Source: HyVt-443 sp964544655 (GTDB taxonomy: Bacteria; Pseudomonadota; Gammaproteobacteria; Chromatiales; Chromatiaceae). Taken from it: a stretch of 64,000 bases of DNA. A program made the translations under genes and the position numbers. A model generated the notes under the pieces. That model worked only from the letters and a program-made list of their open reading frames with translations. It was not told the DNA's origin and did not search any database. Each line of letters starts with the position of its first letter. The stretch's first letter is position 1. The stretch is taken from positions 13,940 to 77,939 of the forward strand of contig CAZJCM010000008.1 in the NCBI GenBank assembly GCA_964544655.1, written 5' to 3'. This document shows positions 59,917 to 64,000 of the stretch, piece after piece.

Positions 59917-60962
59917 TTGGCTGGCCCCGCCACGGATTTTCCACTGGAGTCGGGCAACAGTGTCGCCTTTTCCCACTGGGTCTGGGCCTTTTTCCGCTCC
60001 TTGAAGTATTGGGGAGAGGCGGAGAACACCGGGAAGCCCAGGTACTTGAGCTGCAGCACGTCATTATCGGGGCAGAACTCCACACAGCGGCCACACAGGG
60101 TGCAGTCCGGATAGGTCACGTCCCGCTCCAGCATCTCCGTGTGAATCTCCCGGATGTCCATGGGGCAGGCCTTGGCGCAGAGTCCGCAGCGGTCGCAGCG
60201 GGGAGTCGCGTTCTTGACCAGACGCAACAGCCCAAGCTTGCGGAATACGGCGTGCATGGCCAGCATCGGGCAGATGCGGCAGAACGGCTGGCGCAGGGAC
60301 AGCCCCAGGGCGATCATCAGGCCGAACAGAAAATCGGCAATCACCGAAAGGGTCATGTAGATGGGTGAAGAGGTGTCGATGTAGAGCTCTTTGCTGGTGC
60401 CGGTGGCAAGGGTGGTGAGGATGCGGCTGGGGCAGATGCTGCAATAGGGGTTGCCCAGATCGTGGCTGACGAACCCGAGGCCGCTGAGCAGGGGAAAACC
60501 GAACACCAGCAGTGCCAGCATCAGCCATTTTATCGGCCTGATTTTCTTCATCGTCGACTCACTGAGAGATTCAGTGCGCTTCAACCCCAGCTTCTGACCG
60601 ATGACATGGGTGACCTCCTGAAACAATCCCAGCGGGCAGAGCCAGCCGCAGAAGGCCTTGTTGAGCAGGATGAACAGGACAAGGAAAGTGCCGAGGGTGA
60701 TGAACACCGGGGTCAGGGCAGTCCAGATATCGGTGCCGTTGACGATGCCCATACCGACCCGATGGTTCATCTCATGCTGCAGCGGGATCAGGGCGCAGTA
60801 GTCGGCGCTCTTGAAGTCGTAGGTGCAGGTGAGCATGGGGAATGCCCGGGTCATCTTGTCGGCGATGAAATAGCTGCCCAGAGCGCCGCCATAGACGAAG
60901 AAGACGAAGGCAAGTATCTGTACGATCTTGCGGATGACTGAAACATTTTTCAGGGGACTCAT
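59913..60962 (-). CDS. NapH-like membrane polyferredoxin (first copy)
   Basis: 349 residues. Membrane CxxxCP motifs CGWLCPLGLF, CSICPSRILT and CRICPMLAM and ferredoxin motifs CDRCGLCAKAC and CTLCGRCVEFC. Same architecture as the second copy. The N-terminus has VQILAFVFFVYGGALGSYF. Electrons probably come from quinol. It directly overlaps the Ig-like gene and the TauE/UreH gene, so the module is translationally coupled. Confidence 0.92.
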   Translation of the reverse strand: MSPLKNVSVIRKIVQILAFVFFVYGGALGSYFIADKMTRAFPMLTCTYDFKSADYCALIPLQHEMNHRVGMGIVNGTDIWTALTPVFITLGTFLVLFILLNKAFCGWLCPLGLFQEVTHVIGQKLGLKRTESLSESTMKKIRPIKWLMLALLVFGFPLLSGLGFVSHDLGNPYCSICPSRILTTLATGTSKELYIDTSSPIYMTLSVIADFLFGLMIALGLSLRQPFCRICPMLAMHAVFRKLGLLRLVKNATPRCDRCGLCAKACPMDIREIHTEMLERDVTYPDCTLCGRCVEFCPDNDVLQLKYLGFPVFSASPQYFKERKKAQTQWEKATLLPDSSGKSVAGPAK

Positions 60963-61933
60963 TTCGATGCGCTCCCTTTTTTCCTGCTGCCCTTGGCAGG
61001 GGTGTTTTTCTGGTAGGTGATCCTGCCGATCATGCCGCCCGCGAACATCCCTCCGAGCATCACGAATGCGGCCAGCCCGGTGGAGCGCCAGTGATCGGGG
61101 TTGGGGTTGTACTCGGCCATCAACAGTGTCTGGTATCGCTTGCCATCGGCCGCGTGTTCTGCACTCACCTCGAACAGGGCCGGTTCGTTGTTGCGCCGCC
61201 CCGGCTTCACTTCTTCGAAGTCATCGGGCAGGGTCATGGTGGCGCAGCCGTCGCTGCCGGTGGTGGCGCTCACCGACGAGCCATTGGCGGTGGCCAGCGT
61301 CAGTTCCGTGCCGGGCAGGGGCTGGCCCTTGAATCGCAGGCAGAATGCCCAGTCGGTATTGGAGTAGTAGCGGTAGTGCTCACGGGGCAGCGGGTCGGGC
61401 ACGATCTCCAGATCGGTCTTGTTCAGGTCCAGCAGCGCCTGGGGGCTCCTGCCGCTGGGTTCGCCGCGCAGGGTCTCGTAGCGGATCACCGCCTCTTTGC
61501 TGTCGCCCCAGTCCAGTTCCGCCACCACTGCATGGTAGTTGTCCATACCGGTGGGCTTGATGACCAGCCGGCCACCCATCTCCACCGGCAGGCGCTGGTA
61601 GGTGAGATCCGGCTTGAACAGGGTGACGGCAGCGCCGGCGCCGTTGGCCAGCATCAGGACGCGGGGGCGACTGCCACGGCCCCTTCTCATCCCACCGGTG
61701 TTGATGTTTCCGGAATGGCGGCTGGAGCCCTGGCTGCGGTTATCAGCGCCTTGAGGGGCATTTGCAGGGCGCCCTTGCCCCTGCATGGTGTCTGTTGGCC
61801 GGCCGTTTTCCGCTGCAGGCAGAAAGGGGGTGCCGGCCATTGCTGCCAGCGCTGCCAGCGTGGTCAGGATCCGTGGTAATCCGTTTCCGGGGTGTCTCTC
61901 CGGTCGCCGGCTGTTATGGGTCTGTTTTAGCAT
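60959..61933 (-). CDS. Periplasmic Ig-like (DUF4198-like) protein with C-terminal anchor, first copy
   Basis: 324 residues. Signal peptide region ILTTLAALAAMAGTPFLPAA, a low-complexity Gly/Asn/Gln linker, a beta-rich domain (KGQPLPGTELTLATANGSSV) and a C-terminal helix (GLAAFVMLGGMFAGGMIG) plus basic tail (PAKGSRKKGSASK). Paralogue of 58188-59174. It is the first gene after the TonB receptor and overlaps the polyferredoxin gene by 4 bases. Confidence 0.7.
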   Translation of the reverse strand: MLKQTHNSRRPERHPGNGLPRILTTLAALAAMAGTPFLPAAENGRPTDTMQGQGRPANAPQGADNRSQGSSRHSGNINTGGMRRGRGSRPRVLMLANGAGAAVTLFKPDLTYQRLPVEMGGRLVIKPTGMDNYHAVVAELDWGDSKEAVIRYETLRGEPSGRSPQALLDLNKTDLEIVPDPLPREHYRYYSNTDWAFCLRFKGQPLPGTELTLATANGSSVSATTGSDGCATMTLPDDFEEVKPGRRNNEPALFEVSAEHAADGKRYQTLLMAEYNPNPDHWRSTGLAAFVMLGGMFAGGMIGRITYQKNTPAKGSRKKGSASK

Positions 61934-62063
61934 TCGAATCTGCCTCGAGTGTCTGGCCCTTGTCGTTCGAGCGAAATCGCCGATCTACCGGATGGGGCCC
62001 TGATGACTGCTCCTTGGCACCGCCAGGCCCACGGGCCTGGCGGTGCATGGATGGAACGTCGCG

Positions 62064-64000
62064 TCAGAAGCTGTACTTCATGCCGGCGTAGAACACGCGG
62101 CCGGGATCCACAGTGATGCTGGCATCCTCCTCATTCATGACGCCATCGTCATTTCGGTCACTGAACAGATAGACGCTTCGGTAATATTGCCGGTCGAACA
62201 GGTTATCCACCCGGGCGAACAGTTCGAGGTTGCTGTTGGCGAAAGATTTTTCGTAGCGCACCTGCAGATTGAGGAAGGCGTAACCGGGCATTTTCTCGAG
62301 GTTTGTTTCATCCGCGTAGTAGCTGGACTTGGCATAGACTTCCGAAATAACCGTCCAGTTAACTGCCGGCTTGTAGTAGACGAACAGATCGATAGTGTGG
62401 GCGGAGGTCCGGGGAAGCTGATTTCCGGTAATATCGTAGACGGGATCAGGCACGCCCCAACCCAGGTCGAGATCCACAGTGAAGGGCTTGTGGGAACGGT
62501 AATAGGCGTCCAGGTAGGTGTAGGCGAGATCGAACGACCAGGTCTTTTTGCGGTCACTCTTGAGTGAAATCTCGAAGCCCCGGTTTCTGGCATCACCGAC
62601 GTTGTCCCACATGGTTGGCGTCCAGCCATAGTAGGTGCCGTCCACCTTGCTGATGATGTCGTTGGTGTCGGTGAGAAAGGCCGATGCCTCGTAGGTCAGC
62701 TTGGTTCCTTGAAGCAGAAAATTGCCGCGGACGCCGATCTCGTAGTTGATGGTTGTCTCCACATCCAGATTCAGGTTGTTCTGCAATGCACGCCCCATGT
62801 CGCCGGCGTAGATGTCCTGCACCCGAGGGTTCCTGAAGCCGGTGGAGAGATTGCCGTAAAAAGTTGTGTCCGGGCGCAAGGCATAGGCCAGGCCCAGGCG
62901 GTAGGAGGTGTTGTTGAAGCTGTCGCTGGCGGATGAATTGATAGTGCTCCATGCGGCGCCGTCGTAATCATAGGTTGTGTTGGTATAGTCGTACTCCTGA
63001 CGATCGAGCCGGATGTTGCCGGTGGCGGTCCACTTCGGCATGAACTCGTATTTGATCTCCCCATAGAGGGCGTAACTGTCCTCGTCGTCGTTGGTCAGGG
63101 AGTATTCACCGGCATATTGGGTGCGGCCACGGCTGTCGACGTATGTGGCGATGGTGTCAGTGCGATCGTCGTAGCTCTTCTGGCCGATGTCGAGGCCGAT
63201 CATGTAACCGGCCTTGGCGTAGGTGCCGCGATACTCCAGCTTGATGCCGGTTTGTGACAGATCCTCTTCGTTGCTCCTGCCGTAGCTGTCCTGATTCGGC
63301 CCATCGGCAGTACCTGTGGTGCTGTCGAACGGTGTGGAGAGGAATTCGTAGTTGTCCTGATAGTAGTAGGGACTGACCATCAGGTTGGAATCGTTGGAGA
63401 AGTCCTTCGAATAGGTCAGGAAGACCTTGTACAGATCTACATAGTTGTCTTTCTGATAACTCAGCGTGCCGTCATCGATTCCCTTCGGGTTCTCTTTCGC
63501 CGCCGTTACGCCGGTTACTGCGGCGCGGGAACTCTGCTCGTATTTGTTGGTGAGGTCGATGCCCAGGGTGAGGTCGCTGCTGTCGTCGATGTACCAGGTC
63601 CCCTGGCCATTGATTGATTTGTTCCACAATGCTGAATCCACCCAGTAGCCGTCGGTTTCCCGATAGTTGGCGTTGAGGGTGAGAGCGAATCTGTCGTCGC
63701 CCTTCTGCATGGTGGCGACATAGTCCTGGTAGTTGAAGCTGCCGTATTCCGCCTTGAGACTGTAGGCATCGGTATTTTTCGGCTTCTTGGTGGTGATGAT
63801 CACGGCCCCGGCGAGGGCGGTATTACCGTAGAGATAGGAGGCGCCGCCCTTGATCACCTTGATACTCTCGATGTTGGAGAGATTCAGCCGCACCTTGCCG
63901 CCTAACTGCTTGACCGGAACGCCGTCGATGACTACCGCCACGCCGGTGTCCTCCCACATGAACTCCTGTTGGCCAACGCCCCGCATGTGGATCTCCACGA
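62064..64000 (-). CDS. TonB-dependent outer-membrane receptor, 5' end outside window
   Basis: 645 residues visible. Plug sequence includes VAVVIDGVPVKQLGGKVRLN, IESIKVIKGGASYLYGNTAL and AGAVIITTKKP; the rest is a 22-strand-type barrel ending in YAGMKYSF with C-terminal Phe, as for outer-membrane proteins. A C-terminal DRNDDGVMNEED loop resembles a calcium-binding EF-hand. The ligand cannot be told. It leads the redox cluster and is likely powered by the ExbB-ExbD-TonB set at the other end. Confidence 0.9.
   Translation of the reverse strand, partial: VEIHMRGVGQQEFMWEDTGVAVVIDGVPVKQLGGKVRLNLSNIESIKVIKGGASYLYGNTALAGAVIITTKKPKNTDAYSLKAEYGSFNYQDYVATMQKGDDRFALTLNANYRETDGYWVDSALWNKSINGQGTWYIDDSSDLTLGIDLTNKYEQSSRAAVTGVTAAKENPKGIDDGTLSYQKDNYVDLYKVFLTYSKDFSNDSNLMVSPYYYQDNYEFLSTPFDSTTGTADGPNQDSYGRSNEEDLSQTGIKLEYRGTYAKAGYMIGLDIGQKSYDDRTDTIATYVDSRGRTQYAGEYSLTNDDEDSYALYGEIKYEFMPKWTATGNIRLDRQEYDYTNTTYDYDGAAWSTINSSASDSFNNTSYRLGLAYALRPDTTFYGNLSTGFRNPRVQDIYAGDMGRALQNNLNLDVETTINYEIGVRGNFLLQGTKLTYEASAFLTDTNDIISKVDGTYYGWTPTMWDNVGDARNRGFEISLKSDRKKTWSFDLAYTYLDAYYRSHKPFTVDLDLGWGVPDPVYDITGNQLPRTSAHTIDLFVYYKPAVNWTVISEVYAKSSYYADETNLEKMPGYAFLNLQVRYEKSFANSNLELFARVDNLFDRQYYRSVYLFSDRNDDGVMNEEDASITVDPGRVFYAGMKYSF

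Overview
The window is chromosomal DNA from a GC-rich gammaproteobacterium. Gene content and order (FleQ/FlrBC flagellar hierarchy, gyrA-serC-pheA-hisC-tyrA-aroA-cmk-rpsA-ihfB supraoperon, ybbA/ybbP/tesA, polB, LexA) fit a free-living or symbiotic Chromatiales-like lineage with anaerobic redox metabolism. The Sedimenticola/Thiodiazotropha type is my inference from general resemblance, not something I could test. No rRNA, tRNA, CRISPR array or phage was seen.

Layout. 1-1.6 kb: a partial CNNM/CBS membrane protein and an atypical PilZ-type protein. 1.9-11.7 kb: flagellar regulators fleQ-flrB-flrC, then fliEFGHIJ, with two good sigma-54 (-24/-12) promoters before flrB and fliE. 11.7-16.5 kb: a TSUP permease, tag, a DUF302 protein, and the divergent methylthioadenosine-salvage pair mtaD / mtnA. 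16.6-29.4 kb: gyrA and the amino-acid supraoperon, with serA inserted between serC and pheA. 29.7-35.5 kb: two small unknown proteins, tex, a SET-domain protein and polB. 35.5-42.6 kb: ybbP-ybbA divergent from tesA (start codons overlap), a phytase-like esterase, and a MotA/OmpA-type proton-channel pair. 43-52.9 kb: a periplasmic metal-binding-type/SCO1 fusion, an SDR, a Ser/Thr kinase fused to a cNMP-binding domain with two unknown neighbours, acetoacetyl-CoA synthetase, yqcC, lexA and a secreted nuclease-like protein.

The most interesting region is 52.9-64.0 kb, all on the minus strand. In transcription order: TonB-dependent receptor, a periplasmic carbohydrate-binding/Ig-like protein, a NapH-like polyferredoxin, a TauE/UreH-type permease, a second copy of the Ig-like and polyferredoxin pair, a 2-hydroxyacyl-CoA-dehydratase-type protein resembling double-cubane cluster proteins, its BadF/HgdC-type ATPase activator, and ExbB-ExbD-TonB. 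This reads as one system coupling outer-membrane uptake to very-low-potential electron transfer. The substrate is unknown.

A second unexplained layer is a family of nested palindromic repeats (about 1.63-1.81, 12.53-12.70, 19.28-19.40, 45.84-45.91 and 57.10-57.21 kb). Their GC-rich core is conserved, but the flanking arms differ in sequence between copies while staying complementary within each copy.
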